Shown here in pieces: positions 42,722 to 52,579 of a DNA stretch of 64,000 nucleotides. The position numbers were made by a program, and so were the translations under genes. This DNA comes from Lepidostoma basale. Taxonomy: Eukaryota > Arthropoda > Insecta > Trichoptera > Lepidostomatidae. How positions within the stretch are numbered: position 1 is the first letter of the stretch; each line of letters starts with the position of its first letter. Location: positions 124,001 to 188,000 of the forward strand of contig JAHDVF020000190.1 of NCBI GenBank assembly GCA_022606425.2. The letters are read 5' to 3'. The notes beneath the pieces were generated by a model. It did not search any database. It was not told the DNA's origin and saw only the letters and a program-made list of their open reading frames with translations.

Positions 42722-42886
42722 ATGGCTGACCAAGAAGCGCGTGTGTCGTGTGAGTTAGTTAAAGAATCCAAGAAAAAAATGTGTTTTAGTGAATACAGTG
42801 CAAATAAAAAAAGAAAAACTCATGGACTATCATATACTTCAACATCACAAAATATCATTCCAGCAAAAAACCCACCAGTAAACAAG
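42722..42886 (+). pseudogene. Cys-rich transposon-like gene, exon 1 (nested in MADF-BESS intron)
   Basis: ATG at 42722 opens MADQEARVSCELVKESKKKM, a 55-codon basic N-terminus. It ends in phase 0 at a GTATGA donor (42887). The next exon begins at 43237 after TTATTTCCAG, also phase 0, so the join is consistent. The exon lies on the same strand as, and within, the large intron of the MADF-BESS gene. On its own it has no recognisable domain; it is assigned through the downstream exon. Confidence 0.6.
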
Positions 42887-43236
42887 GTATGATTCATTTT
42901 ATGTTTAATTCGTAAAGTTCCATTCAGCCTATGTTGCGGGCTAGGGATGTGCTATACTGGTGTTTTGCGCGTCGAACAGAATTTTCAAGTATTTTTTTGA
43001 AATACTTATTTTTTGTTTTCTTATACGTATACCACACTGAGTGAGTGTTAGAATATGTTTCAATAATTAAATAATTATTTAATATTTTGTAGATTCACTT
43101 ATAATGTTTAAATAAGTAATAAACTTCATAAAAATCGATTAATTATGAGCAATTGGGCGGGGGTATAATAAGTATTAGAAGTATAGTAGAGTCAGAATTA
43201 TGAGACCTTTTTAATGGTTGGTCTTCTTATTTCCAG

Positions 43237-43631
43237 ATCAACTGCAAATGCTACAAAAATTGTAAAGAAATAAGTGAAAAACAAAAACTCACTTTATTTA
43301 GTGAATTCTACAAACTTGACAGTAATGAAAAGCAAGGTTCATATCTGATGAGTTTAATAAGTACGTTTGGGGTTAAACGGAGGAGAAATGGAAAATACAG
43401 TGAACCGACAGAGAGTAAACGCCAGTGTACAGTAACCTACAGTTTACCGGATGGTTCAGGCAATTTACTCCCAGTATGCAGAAAAACTTTTGGTACAGTT
43501 TTTGATATTAAACAAAAAAAAATTCATGGCCTTGTTCAACGCGTAAAGAACGGGGACTCAACTCACATAGAAAACAGAGGTAACAAAAACAATAGTCATA
43601 AATTTGGTCCACAGATTAAAAATGAAATAAA
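43237..43631 (+). pseudogene. Cys-rich transposon-like gene, exon 2, 5' half (cut by LINE)
   Basis: Starts INCKCYKNCKEISEKQKL, a CxCxxxC cluster, followed by LFSEFYKL and YLMSLI. Further on it reads VCRKTF and 'FDIKQKKIHGLVQ' and ends near 'QIKNEI'. From memory this layout (CxxxC head, YL.gLI block, vCkkfF block, then an SHY block) belongs to an uncharacterised protein family that is highly repeated in insect genomes and behaves like a transposon gene; its biochemical role is unknown to me. The frame runs into an inserted LINE at 43632. Removing the LINE and one copy of the AATAAA duplication rejoins it in frame to the segment at 44159. Confidence 0.6.
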
Positions 43632-44152
43632 CAACAACAACAACAACAAACCATCACACCGTTTCCCCGCAGGGGTAGGCAGAGAGAATGGACCGCCACA
43701 CTACTCTATCCTGGCAAACCTCTCTAGCTTCCTCCACATTCATACAACGAGTCATACACGCACGTCGATTCCTCCGACTTCTAACATGACCAACCTTTAA
43801 AATTTGATTAATTTGGTCATGCCATGTTTTCCTCAGTCTGCCTCGACTTCGTACCCCATTTACATCATTAACGTATACTTTCTTAACCATTCTTTCTCCA
43901 TCCATGCGTTCCATATGTCCGAACCAACGGAGCGATCCTTTCATAATTTTGTTCATTATACCTTCTTCCGCTCTACATTCCTTTCTTATATCAGCATTTG
44001 AGATTCTGTCGTATATCGTTCTACCACACATACGTCTTAGGGACCTCATCTCTACCGCATTTATTCTACTCTCATCCTTCTTTTGCCAGTTCCATGCTTC
44101 GCTTCCATACATTAAGGTTGGGACCAGAACTCCATTGTGAACGGCCGTTTTC
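43632..44152 (-). mobile_element. GTTA-family LINE, subfamily b (GTT tail), inserted in gene
   Basis: 5'-truncated 3' end of a non-LTR retrotransposon on -. The frame (44148 to 43654) runs MYGSEAWNWQKKDESRINAV, LRWFGHMERMDGERMVKK, GRLRKTWHDQINQILKVGH and ends SILSAYPCGET. The 3' tail is a GTT repeat instead of GTTA or GTTT. It is flanked by AATAAA at 43626-43631 and 44153-44158, a short target duplication. The open frame is nearly intact, so the insertion is fairly young. Confidence 0.85.
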
Positions 44153-44390
44153 AATAAAGGAGCACATAAACACATTTCCACGGCAAGAATCTCACTATGG
44201 TAGAGCTCATTCGCAAAAAGAATACCTGAGTCCTGATTTAAAAATGAATCGTTTATTCAGGGCTTTTAAATTGCTGCATCCTGATAGCATCGTCACTTAT
44301 ATTTTTTACAGGGACACTTTCAGAAAAAAACATCAAAAATCTTCAATTCGGCCGTAAACGAGTCGACACCTGTTCTACTTTTACGATTTG
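44153..44390 (+). pseudogene. Cys-rich transposon-like gene, 3' half after LINE (frameshifted)
   Basis: Continues the interrupted frame as EHINTFPRQESHYGRAH, then KEYLSPDLKMNRLF and YIFYRDTFRKK. An 'SHY.R..s...YLsPdL' block is what I expect next in this family. At a run of seven A's (~44325) the frame breaks. A one-base shift restores NLQFGRKRVDTCSTF, corresponding to the family's 'f..kRsDTC..C' region, and TGA follows shortly. The gene is therefore dead twice over, by LINE insertion and by frameshift, unless the A-run is an assembly error. Confidence 0.55.
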
Positions 44391-44427
44391 TTGAGCACCC
44401 AAATTCGAGCCAACGCAACGTAAATAA

Positions 44428-44500
44428 AAGGTGGTGGTCTAGGGGGTAGAACGCTTGGCTCCTGATCCAGGGGACATGGGTTCAAGCCTGGACACGACCA
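44428..44500 (+). other. tRNA-like pol III head (pseudo-tRNA or SINE head)
   Basis: A box-like TGGTCTAGGGGGTAG (from 44434) and B box GGTTCAAGCC (44479-44488) ~45 bp apart. The anticodon arm TTGG/CCAG closes an 8-nt loop. Acceptor and T stems pair poorly, so not a functional tRNA. The sequence is unlike SINE-A. No second copy seen here. Confidence 0.5.
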
Positions 44501-44752
44501 GATTCCTTCTTCATAATAATTAGCTATTTTCTGCTCACATTGAAGATTGTAAAATAAATTCTAATATCATTGATGTACATACAGTCGTAAATGATTATTT
44601 GAAATACATTTTTGACCTACAATTTTCGGTTCAGAAAAAACATTTTACAAATTACATTTCATCATAATTATAAGCTTATCATAATTAACTGAATAAAGAT
44701 ATTAAAAAAGTACAATGTATACACGAGATTTTAATTAATTTATTTAAATATT

Positions 44753-44955
44753 AATTAAATAAAACGATGTTTTTTATCTACTTCCACTTTTGTCTTTATT
44801 TAGACAGCGACCGGTTTCGCCAGGCTCGCTGGCATCGACCCGTCATCGGCTGTCTAAATAAAGACAAAAGTGGAAGTAGTTAAAAAAACATCGTTTTATT
44901 TAATTATTATTTAAAATGAACTTCCATCAAGAGATTTCAGTAAAATCATTTGAAT
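44753..44955 (-). mobile_element. Complete 203-bp Penelope-like unit (type B), second copy
   Basis: Same termini as the 8.65 kb unit (AATTAAATAAAACGATG start, TCAGTAAAATCATTTG end), with an 11-bp duplication ATTTAAATATT (44742-44752, 44956-44966). The ribozyme-like core lies on the - strand (44810-44840): stem II GCCAG/CUGGC, GAAAC, ACCGGU, C. The first core block reads GGGUCGA, further from CUGANGA. The arms 44755-44815 and 44850-44905 pair. Confidence 0.68.
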
Positions 44956-45217
44956 ATTTAAATATTGGTTTAAAATGTTATTTATTAAACAAAACTATAT
45001 TGGTTTTGAACAAAAGCGGCACATCAATAGTGCTGTTTGACATTTGAATGCGCGTGGTACTTAGCTCTGATAAACTACAGCCACATTGGACTTAGTGCCG
45101 TTCATAGGAAATTACGCATGGAACTTAGGAGTATTTTTTGCTTTTAAAACTTCATTAAACGCAGAACATAATCCTTTCAGTTTTGGTATTAATATAGAAA
45201 ATTAATGCATAGGATGT

Positions 45218-45893
45218 TTTTTTAGAAGTCTTATTCTTCTTCTTTTTGTCCTGTCACACCTGCGTGGTGCATAGGTCCTCAAAGAACCTAAACTTCGTTC
45301 TGCAGGGTTATTCTCCAGGTGGCTCTAGGTCTGTCTCGCTTTCTCTTTCCTCCTATAGGGGACCAGTCTAGTGCACCCTATGCGTTGCAGGTATACAATA
45401 CATATTCAAAATAAATAAAAACACATTAAAATAATGTTAATGTCTATGATATTGGCTTTATTTAATAGATAATTTTATGCCATTATTGTTTAAATATGAT
45501 TTCGGGCATATGAGCGCCACGGCTAGCTCGAATGAAGCGCAATCGTGAAGTCCAATTTTCGACAATTGTCGTCTTTGTGGATGCGTTTTATCCACTAGAC
45601 TAGAGTGTACGTGGTGCGAAAACGATCCATGGTCTTCCGAATAACTTGCTCGGATGGACGATTTTGTCGACCGTAAAATGGACGTAGGGCACGATAAAGT
45701 TTGGCGAACCGAACCATGATTATCAAAATAAATTTGCACAATTTTCGAGTGCTGTTCTAACGTCAGTCTATTCATGGTGAAATGGCAAAACGTACTGATT
45801 ACAAATCAACTGTCAACTGTCAAGTTGACAGTGTGTAGAAACAATGTTGCCAGTTTAAAAACCAAACCTCTAAAAAAAACACCTTATAGTACA
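45218..45893 (-). mobile_element. Mariner-like short element with LINE-end insertion
   Basis: Reversed full-length copy of the 58.5 kb family. Its ends 'GGATGTTTTTTTAGA' and (complement) 'AGGTGTTTTTTTTAGAGG' are each next to TA. Frame 45775-45458 holds MNRLTLEQHSKIVQIYFDNH. Between 45238 and 45391 a 154-bp reversed LINE 3' end with a GAAGAAGAATAAGA tail interrupts the left end. In the MADF-BESS intron. Confidence 0.72.
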
Positions 45894-46011
45894 TGCATTA
45901 ATGATTTCTAAAAAAAAACTTATAAAATCTTTATACTGACATTTTTATTTGCATTTTCTTATTTTCCTCAACGTGGTACTTAGTGCCTTAAAATTCAACC
46001 ATTCAAGTATT

Positions 46012-46270
46012 TTGAGCACATAGCCCGGAGAGATCCGGACAATCTTGAAAAGCTCAGCATCATGGGCAAAGTAGAGGGAAAGGAACCACAAGGACGACCA
46101 CCAAGCCGCTGGTCCGATCAAAGGGGCTGACCGGTCCTTCATTACCCGGGGCCTGGAGATTGACGGGTGACAGGAGCGCATGGCGTGCCATGGTCAATAG
46201 TTTACAGGGTGGACACGACCCTCAATCATGAGGAATACGACTTAGAAGAAGGACCGCCGTGTTGTGCCGT
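46012..46270 (+). mobile_element. LINE C-terminal piece (YFEHIARR type)
   Basis: YFEHIARRDPDNLEKLSIMG, KVEGKEPQGRPPSRWSDQ, then broken 'WRSL...TTLNHEEYDLEE'. Related traces: 24770-24840 and ~60-110 ('GCGTGCCGTGGTC'). Confidence 0.6.
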
Positions 46271-46499
46271 CGTCGACCCCTCTGAGGGGGTGCTGACTGT
46301 CGCGTTGGGGGTGGGGGAATCCGTAAGAACTGGGCCTCGTTCTTCTCCCCCACGACGATATCAAATTTATTTATAAGCTATTATTATGTTTCTGCTTCCT
46401 TAAACCCACCCCGTGTTCTAAATGTAAAATTGCCTACCAAGTCTCCCCTGCCTGCATTTGCCTCCTCTAATCCTCACCTGACCTCCCGCTGTTATCAAA

Positions 46500-47035
46500 T
46501 CAAATAAAATCAGTTTATTAACTCATAAGACATTAAAAACCGCAAAATGTTTAAGGCATCTATTGAGTACAGGTAAAATATTATAAAAATACAACATAGT
46601 ACCAGGAACGCATTAGAGATGGTTCGACATTAGGAAGACAATATACTTTCTAAAGTCAAGAGTATTTGTCCCCTGAACGTACTTTCACCAATATGAAAGA
46701 CGTCGATCTCCGAGGAGACCGCGTTCAGCAGCCTAATTGCTCTTCCCACCTGTGTCACCAGAGGCAGATTGGTTCTGGTGGCCGGTAGGTAAATCAATCT
46801 GTGCTGTCGCTGTCGGAGAAATCTATCAGGGACAAAAAGACCAACACCCTCTAGCACGGCCGAGTTCTCGAAATATCCCCTGATAATTTAAAGAAATGGG
46901 TTATGAGGTGCCCATCTCTTCGAATCTGTAAAGAATTGGTTCCGAGCATTCCTAAAAGAAATGCCGTGGTTATGTACCCATGTGATAGTTTTAAAAATTT
47001 ATTTAATTTTTTATTATGTTTATTAAATAAATTTA
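46500..47035 (-). mobile_element. Jockey-like LINE 3' end
   Basis: Frames 46857-46630 (MLEGVGLFVPDRFLRQRQHR, NLPLVTQVGRAIRLLNAV, EIDVFHIGESTFRG) and ~46980-46865 (TAFLLGMLGTNSLQIRRDG) are separated by one frameshift. Same subfamily as 27.6 kb, reversed. In the MADF-BESS intron. Confidence 0.78.
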
Positions 47036-47045
47036 CATATCGGCG

Positions 47046-47231
47046 GGACATAGAGGAAATGGGTAGTTTGAATATGGCCTGGGTCCCACTTGTTTTTCTT
47101 TAATCACAATACCCCAGTAACGTAAGTCCCGCATGGACGAGGGACGGGCCTAAGGATTGATAGAGCGAAGCTGACGAAAGGCGATGCCGCCTATAATAGC
47201 TTCGGGAAAGCGGTAGGACTCCTCTAAGTCC
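47046..47231. repeat. 186-bp inverted-repeat element, copy 2
   Basis: Same interior as copy 1; the right terminus has one change (TCCTCTAAGTCC). It lies about 100 bp upstream of the MADF-BESS exon 2 acceptor, so its hairpin would be in the pre-mRNA near the 3' splice site. Confidence 0.65.
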
Positions 47232-47333
47232 CTATGAATTAAAAAGTCTAGGACATACTTTAGAAGCGGAGTGCCAAGTGATTGCAGTAGCCAAAAAGCT
47301 GTTCAAATTATAATTGTTTTAATATTGTTTCAG

Positions 47334-47983
47334 TTGAGGAATGCAAGGAGAAATGGGCGAAGCTGCGGAATGCATACGCCAGTGCATTGAAACGGCGCAA
47401 ACATAAAAAAAATGGACAACCTTCCACAAATGAGATCCCCTGGAAATATGAAGAGCGGATGGGATTTTTACGTCCGTACATGGAATCGAGGAGTGCTAAA
47501 ACCAAATTGAAAGTTGCACCAGTTGCACGTATACCATACAACCCTCCAGAAAGTCCATTATCTGTCACTGAATCCCCAAAGAGTCCAAGGGCACATCATT
47601 CTCCTAGTCCTTTGTCTAGTGAAGAATCTCAGAGGTTACATACGCCGCGTCAAAAAAAACACCAATTCCAAGAGATCTATGACTTGAGACATCAAAGGCA
47701 AAGTAATAATCAAGATTTGGACGAGACAGACATGTTTTTCATGAGTATGAGCAAAGCAGTGAAAGCACTTCCGAAACTAGATCAAACAATAATAAAATTA
47801 AATCTACACACTGCTGTTTCTGCAGCAGAAATAAGAAATATTCAAGGGAGAGAAATCACTTTGACAATGCCGATTAACATAGCCAATCCAACCTCTTCTA
47901 CATCCACACCGCATTCCAACCAAGAGCTTGCCCAATCACCCACAACCACCCAGGGCAATCAACTTCCAACAAATAGCAGTTAA
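47334..47983 (+). CDS. MADF-BESS protein, exon 2 (terminal)
   Basis: Follows a pyrimidine-rich TTGTTTCAG acceptor. Joined to exon 1 it gives V44-EECKEKWAKLRNAY and WKYEERMGFLRPYM, the second half of the MADF domain (residues about 5-92). A Ser/Pro-rich linker follows, with PESPLSV and SPKSPR repeats that look like proline-directed phosphorylation sites. The segment DMFFMSMSKAVKALPKL (from about residue 176) and QTIIKLNLHTAV match a BESS protein-interaction motif. A Gln/Thr/Ser-rich tail ends at TAA 47981-47983. The total is 259 aa with no internal stop, so the gene looks functional despite a 12.6 kb intron full of transposons. No AATAAA is obvious before a reversed LINE end at ~48115. Confidence 0.82.
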
Positions 47984-48114
47984 CCACTCTCACGAGATAA
48001 CATTTTATAGTTATTTCAAGAATGATTTTTGCAATGAATCAACTTGCAACATAATTTGTAGCCATTTAATTTATTGTATATTTTTGTTACTTTGCTCCAT
48101 TTTTCTTATTTTTT

Positions 48115-48380
48115 TGTAAATCTTCTTCTTCTTCCTCTTAATTTAGGTTGTATGACCTGTTTGTGACGGTGGGCTGTCCTGGGATGATGATGTCCAGCCA
48201 TCTCTCAATCTCTTTGGCGGCCTTCCTGGTAATCTCTTGCTGCTTGGGTTTTCACGTTAAACGATTTTTGCAATTATTGTATACTCCATGCGATCCACGT
48301 GGTCTCCAAAAGCGCCTTCTGCTTCTTCCCTATCTCACTATGTCCTCAACACCACAGACAAATTTTTGTAAATGTGTGTT
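48115..48380 (-). mobile_element. LINE 3' end with GAA tail
   Basis: Complement: VEDIV, a broken RRRFW block, RKAAKEIERWLDIIIPGQP and a GAAGAAGAAGA tail (48122-48132). Lies just after the MADF-BESS stop, possibly inside its 3'UTR. Confidence 0.65.
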
Positions 48381-48417
48381 ATTATTTTGTTGAATAGCCC
48401 TTTATATCATTGAGGGT

Positions 48418-48583
48418 ATAGCTATTATATTGATTCTCATGACATGCACGGAAGCAAATATATTCTACACTAGACCAGAGACAGCGTAAGAACCACACTG
48501 TTATCACCGGGAATTAAATCTGGGAACTTCGGTGTGGCAATCGTGTATCTGTTGTCATTCTGCCACGAAGGTTGTCATTGAAG
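48418..48583 (-). mobile_element. SINE-A, reversed
   Basis: Complete outline: 'CAACCTTCGTGGCAGAATG' head on -, degraded B box, body and 'CATGAGAATCAATATAATAG' end. About 430 bp downstream of the MADF-BESS stop. Confidence 0.72.
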
Positions 48584-48619
48584 AAGAGAGAAGATATATT
48601 TAAACACATTTACTATATT

Positions 48620-48985
48620 TAATTGTATCTCAATAGAGACGAAGATGTAAATTGGAAACTGAATATGGTTGATCAAGGTGTTTACAGGACTTATGACCTG
48701 TCATTGGTTGGGTTAAGCGCACGCTTTATGTAATTACAATATTCCCCATTCCACCTTTCTTTATGACCATGTATGACAAATTTTTGGAAGTTGTATATAT
48801 GTTAAAGTCCTATGCCAGATTTCACATGTCAGTTTCAATGTGCCATCTATGAAGATTTTGATTACATATGTTAATCTTTTTAAGATTACTCTATATATAA
48901 TCTACATACTAACGCCATCTATGGAGATTTATGTTTATTAAGCATTAAGCAGAACATCTTTTTAACTCAATGTGAATGGCTACAC
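48620..48985 (+). repeat. TTGTATCTCAATAGAGACG repeat, copy
   Basis: Carries the family start, 'TCAAGGTGTTTACAGGACTT', 'CATTGGTTGGGTTAAGCGC', 'AACATTCCCCATTCC' and two 'CGCCATCTATG'-type blocks. Other copies: 55030-55300 (+), 27450-27600 (+), 63452-63640 and 63880-64000 (+), 19520-19793 (-), 20045-20350 (-). No coding capacity; the conserved internal blocks suggest a non-autonomous DNA transposon. Confidence 0.6.
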
Positions 48986-49049
48986 TATATTTCACGCATT
49001 TTGCCTATAGTCTGCTTTGTATGGTTTCCATTATTGTTCTTTGCTCCGT

Positions 49050-49260
49050 CACGCAGCACCAACCTGCCGTTGGTGATGCCAGTAGGAAGAGCAATTCGGA
49101 CGTTGAATCTAATCGTCTTGGATTTGGACATTTTCAGTGTCAGTGAGGCAGTGTTCATAAAAAAATATTTTGCAAATTCTGCCTCGCTGACGTCGACATA
49201 TTTGGGTTCCTTCTGATGATTGTATGATTTTTTGGTATCATGTCGTTGTTTTATCTTTGT
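49050..49260 (+). mobile_element. Jockey-like LINE, variant C-terminus
   Basis: Frame 49001-49216: SRSTNLPLVMPVGRAIRTLN, LIVLDLDIFSVSEAVFIKK. A reversed copy of the last ~190 bp is at 26300-26490, including the 'TGGACATTTTCAGTGTCAG' core. Possibly a third Jockey-like subfamily. Confidence 0.65.
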
Positions 49261-49934
49261 TACACCGTTTTGTGTCCAAATGAGTCGCCTAAATGTTTTT
49301 CGTTTGTTATGTCTCATTTGTGTATTTTATATAATTAAATAAATAAATAAAAATAAATTATTCATGGAGTTTTGACATTTGTACGAGATATGTAAACGTA
49401 AACTACATGGATAGTTGAATAGAAATTTAATATGCATATTATTGGAAGAAGATAATCATTATTGAAACAAACTTTTTAAAACATTTAGTCGATTTTATGT
49501 TTTTATGTTTTATTTACAACACGTGTTATGTTTTTATGTTTGTATTTTGAAATGATTATTTTAATCGAAATATTTTAATTCTTGTACTATAGTATTCTTG
49601 TAGTAGATAATAAGATTTATTTAATTAAAATTTTGTAAAATGATTTTGATATTAAGTCTGAGTTTTTATTGTTATATAATTATCGTTTAAGCAACTTGTC
49701 ATTTTTGATTTAAAAAGTGTTATATATTCATCGGGATCGGGTGTGTTATAAATACATAATAGCATGTCTAAATGTAAAATATAATAAAAAAGAATACATA
49801 AAAACTTACTTTAAACACACATAAAGTCTTTCTTTTGACCGTACAGGTTGTCGATGTGCATGTGTTTTCAATCAATTATAGAATTGATTGATTTATTTAT
49901 TTTATTTTTTTAAGTTTTGAATAACTTTTGAAAA

Positions 49935-50271
49935 ACATTGTGTTTTCACAACACTCTTTTATGCTTTTTACGACACTCTATTGTAGTTTTTAAAACACTT
50001 TATTGTACTTTTCACAACTCTCTATTATACTTTTCACAACACTATTGTCCTTTTCACAACACTCTTTTATACTTTTACGACACTCTATTGTAGTTTTAGC
50101 AACACTCTTTTGTAATTATCACAACATTATATTTTACTTTTCACAACATTATTTTGTACTTATCACAGTTTTCACAACACTCTCTTGTACTTTTCACAAC
50201 ACATTATTAACTCTATTATACTTTTCACAACACTCTCTTGTACTTTTCACAACACTATTTTACTTTTCACA
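49935..50271. repeat. Minisatellite of ~20-bp units (TTTTCACAACACTCTNTTGTAC)
   Basis: About 15 imperfect units 19-25 bp long. Read on -, the unit GTGAAAAGTACAAGAGTGTT equals the stretch directly after the type A ribozyme motif at 62.1 kb. The array abuts the ribozyme motif at 50272-50307. Confidence 0.8.
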
Positions 50272-50307
50272 AACATGTTTCGGGCCGCAAACAGCGCCCC
50301 TCTTCAG
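50272..50307 (-). ncRNA. Hammerhead-like motif, type A (intact core)
   Basis: CUGAAGA, stem II of seven pairs with one mismatch (GGGGCGC/GCGGCCC), loop UGUUU, then GAAAC-AUGU-U: all conserved core positions present. A TATATAAGT box is ~55 bp upstream (complement of 50344-50352). The downstream side is a tandem array (49935-50271). Confidence 0.7.
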
Positions 50308-50339
50308 TTTAGAAATCCTAACAAAAAATAAGACAACTT

Positions 50340-51040
50340 CGTTACTTATATACTAAATGAAAGGGGATGCAGTTATGTCTAGAGACAGGGGTAATAAAAA
50401 AATCGATCAGTCGAAATTGGCGGCGACGTTTTTTTTTGCTCATTTGTGAAAATTGGATCGACAACGAATTTCAGATTTTTTTTCTATTGGTCTAATTTTG
50501 CTCTGAGTCAGCTTCAAAACCTCATTTTATAGTTATAGGTAAATTTGTAAAATAAAAAAAAACAATATTACGAAAGTAGGGGGTCTGCACAAAATAAAAG
50601 AAATCCGCGGGGGGTCCACGGGAAAAGCAAGTTTGGGAACCACTGCTCTAAGTGATACAATTTCTACGGAATTTTTCTATTTTCATCCTTGAAACAGGCC
50701 AATCCCGTTAATTATAATAAAACTTCTAGAAATTATAATAATTTATATAATTTAAAAAAAAAACAAAGTCCGCCAAAACAATGGATTTTCTAATAATAAA
50801 ACTTGTATAAGACAGACTTTTACATCAGTATTAGATACGTAACAGTTGAAGATCTTGCCGAGATGAACACAACATATCTTCATCTCATAGTGTGGATTCT
50901 ACGCAACAGCGTAATTAAGCCGAAACTATGGGCTTCTCTGTGCGAGACACATTATTTGTATTTGAATTAATTAAAGGGAAATCCCTTCAGCAACCCTCTG
51001 TGGTGAACAGGGTTGCCAGATTAAAAATAAATACTAATCG
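50340..51040. other. Mostly unrecognised; Penelope-like traces
   Basis: The 50344-50400 segment completes the type A leader on -. 'CGCCAAAACAATGGAT' at ~50772 also occurs twice beside type D motifs (~23620, ~23875), so part is Penelope-derived. Confidence 0.35.
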
Positions 51041-51044
51041 AAAC

Positions 51045-51290
51045 TAAATAACTAACTAACCATCACGCTGTCTCCCTGAAAGGGTAGGCAGAAAGAATGG
51101 ACTATCACACTTTAACCGATGCGGCACTTCATCCTTCTCATTTCGCCCCCGCGGAAGACGCGGTGCGATGGGTTGCGAACCTCATCGCCACCAATTGGCA
51201 TCTCCCGCGCACATTTCGATCGTGCAACGTCCACAAAATAAATCTAAAACAAATGATATAAAATAAAATAACAAAATAAAAATAATTTAT
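51045..51290 (-). mobile_element. SINE-B, reversed, full
   Basis: GTTA tail (51045-51060) through the shared LINE end to 'CATTTGTTTTAGATTTATTT' and 'AATAAAATAACAAAATAAAA' on the far side. ~240 bp. Confidence 0.78.
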
Positions 51291-51449
51291 CACATCTGGA
51301 CGATCAGGACATTTTTATTTATTCAATTTATGTTTAACGTATCCACCGTTTTTTTTTCATCATCATCATCAGCTGTCTGTCATCCACTGCTGAATGTAGG
51401 CCTCTCCCAAAGCACGCCACCGCCCCCTATCCATTTTTTTAAAATTTAC

Positions 51450-51745
51450 TGTAATTTGGTACACAGGTCAGATTGAACAGACTGAGATGGGCCGGCCACG
51501 TGCAGAGGATGCCGTCATCGCGAACCCCAAAAAGATTGCTGGAGTGGCACCCAGGTGGTAGAAGACCAATTGGACGACCAAGGCTGCGATGGGAGGATGA
51601 AGTTGGGAGAGATGGAGCAAGATTGTTAAGAGTGTCAGATTGGAGGGTCGAAGCGGAGGACAGGAGGAGTTGGAGGCGAAGAATACTGGAGGCTAAGGCT
51701 CGATATGGGCTGCAGGGCCATCGAAGAAGAAGAAGTAATTTGGTA
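51450..51745 (+). mobile_element. LINE C-terminal piece (RLRWAGHVQRM type, GAA tail)
   Basis: Frame 51473-51751: MNRLRWAGHVQRMPSSRTPK, LLEWHPGGRRPIGRPRLRWE, VGRDGARLLRVSDWRVEAED and RRRILEAKARYGLQ, then GAAGAAGAAG. The higher GC content and arginine-rich codons differ sharply from the AT-rich flanks. It is preceded at 51357-51420 by 'CATCATCATCATCAGCTGTC', the reversed GAT-tail end of an RTE. Confidence 0.75.
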
Positions 51746-51957
51746 CTTTAAACAATCCAACACCAGCAAAAACTTTGAATTATGATTGAAGAATTTATTC
51801 AAATTGTCATTGGAACAAATGAAAAATTTATTTTTACATCTGTCAAAATTCTTTTTATAAACGTAAAAAGATTTTTTCGTCTACTAATCGAAATATTCAC
51901 TATTTCGAACGTTTAAAAATAAGTTAAAGAACTAGACAAGAAATTTAAATTCTTTAT

Positions 51958-52150
51958 CAGTTGTTTCAAAATGGCGCCCTCGTGCGGCTGTCATTTGAAG
52001 CTTTTCACAAATTTTTTTTTTCTGCATTTTGGCAATCCTTTAAGATTAAAAACAGCTCCATATACAAGTATATGCATCATCATGAGTGGTTCATGGTTTT
52101 TTATTAGTGCACACTCTCATACTCAAATTGTACATCGCTCTGCACGCCTT
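51958..52150 (+). repeat. Dispersed repeat (AAAATGGCGCCC...CATATACAAGTATATG)
   Basis: Shares 'GGCTGTCATTTGAAGC', 'CATTTTGGCAATCCTTTAA' and 'ATATACAAGTATATGCATCA' with a reversed copy at 26505-26690. No ORF; class unknown. Confidence 0.6.
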
Positions 52151-52194
52151 CCCATCAGTCAGCCAATTAAAATGACAACCTCTGCCTGAATAGG

Positions 52195-52570
52195 CTTTTA
52201 CATCCGGTGCCGCCGCCACAGTTCCTGACCATCGTAATCGCTCACTCTCCATTTTGCCGTTGCTATCATCATCCTGACCCGCTGCCATCTGCAAGTCTGC
52301 TGGCGTTCCTTGAACGCCTCCATCCCTTGCTTCTCCTGCCGCCGTCGACGCTGCCTCCTCCAGCACCGCAGCCTCTCCCTGTCCTGTCGCCTCCTCCTGC
52401 CCCGCCGCCGCCATCGCTGCCGACCCGCTGTTTACTCCAACGCTTCTGGCCTAAATCTTTCCTTTCCACCATCCTTATCCCATCCTGTATCTCAACCCCA
52501 TTGCCATATCGGTCCCCATCCAAGGCCACCGGCCCACGCCCAAGGCCACTCTTGTCTCACTTGGTTCCAT
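52195..52570 (+). other. C-rich (pyrimidine-skewed) segment
   Basis: Strongly C/T-rich on +, with proline/leucine-rich open frames in two registers and glycine-rich frames on -. It seems to continue at 53195-53360 after the Jockey-like insertion ('CCCAAGGCCACT' occurs on both sides). No motif suggests a real protein; the open frames follow from composition. Confidence 0.4.
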
Positions 52571-52579
52571 AAAAATAAA

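Larger units (their letters stand above)
48390..49990. other. Repeats and AT-rich spacer 3' of MADF-BESS
   Basis: Beyond SINE-A, the TIR-family repeat and a Jockey-like piece, 49265-49930 is AT-rich with no recognised feature. Confidence 0.35.

Noticed and set aside
44428..44500. Possible functional tRNA gene
   Set aside because: 8-nt anticodon loop and mismatched acceptor and T stems.
50003..50356. 117-codon open frame
   Set aside because: Translation of the minisatellite (repeated 'FFTTL' units), not a gene.
52091..52529. Alanine/glycine-rich and proline-rich open frames
   Set aside because: Open only because of strong pyrimidine skew; no start context, domain or repeat family support.
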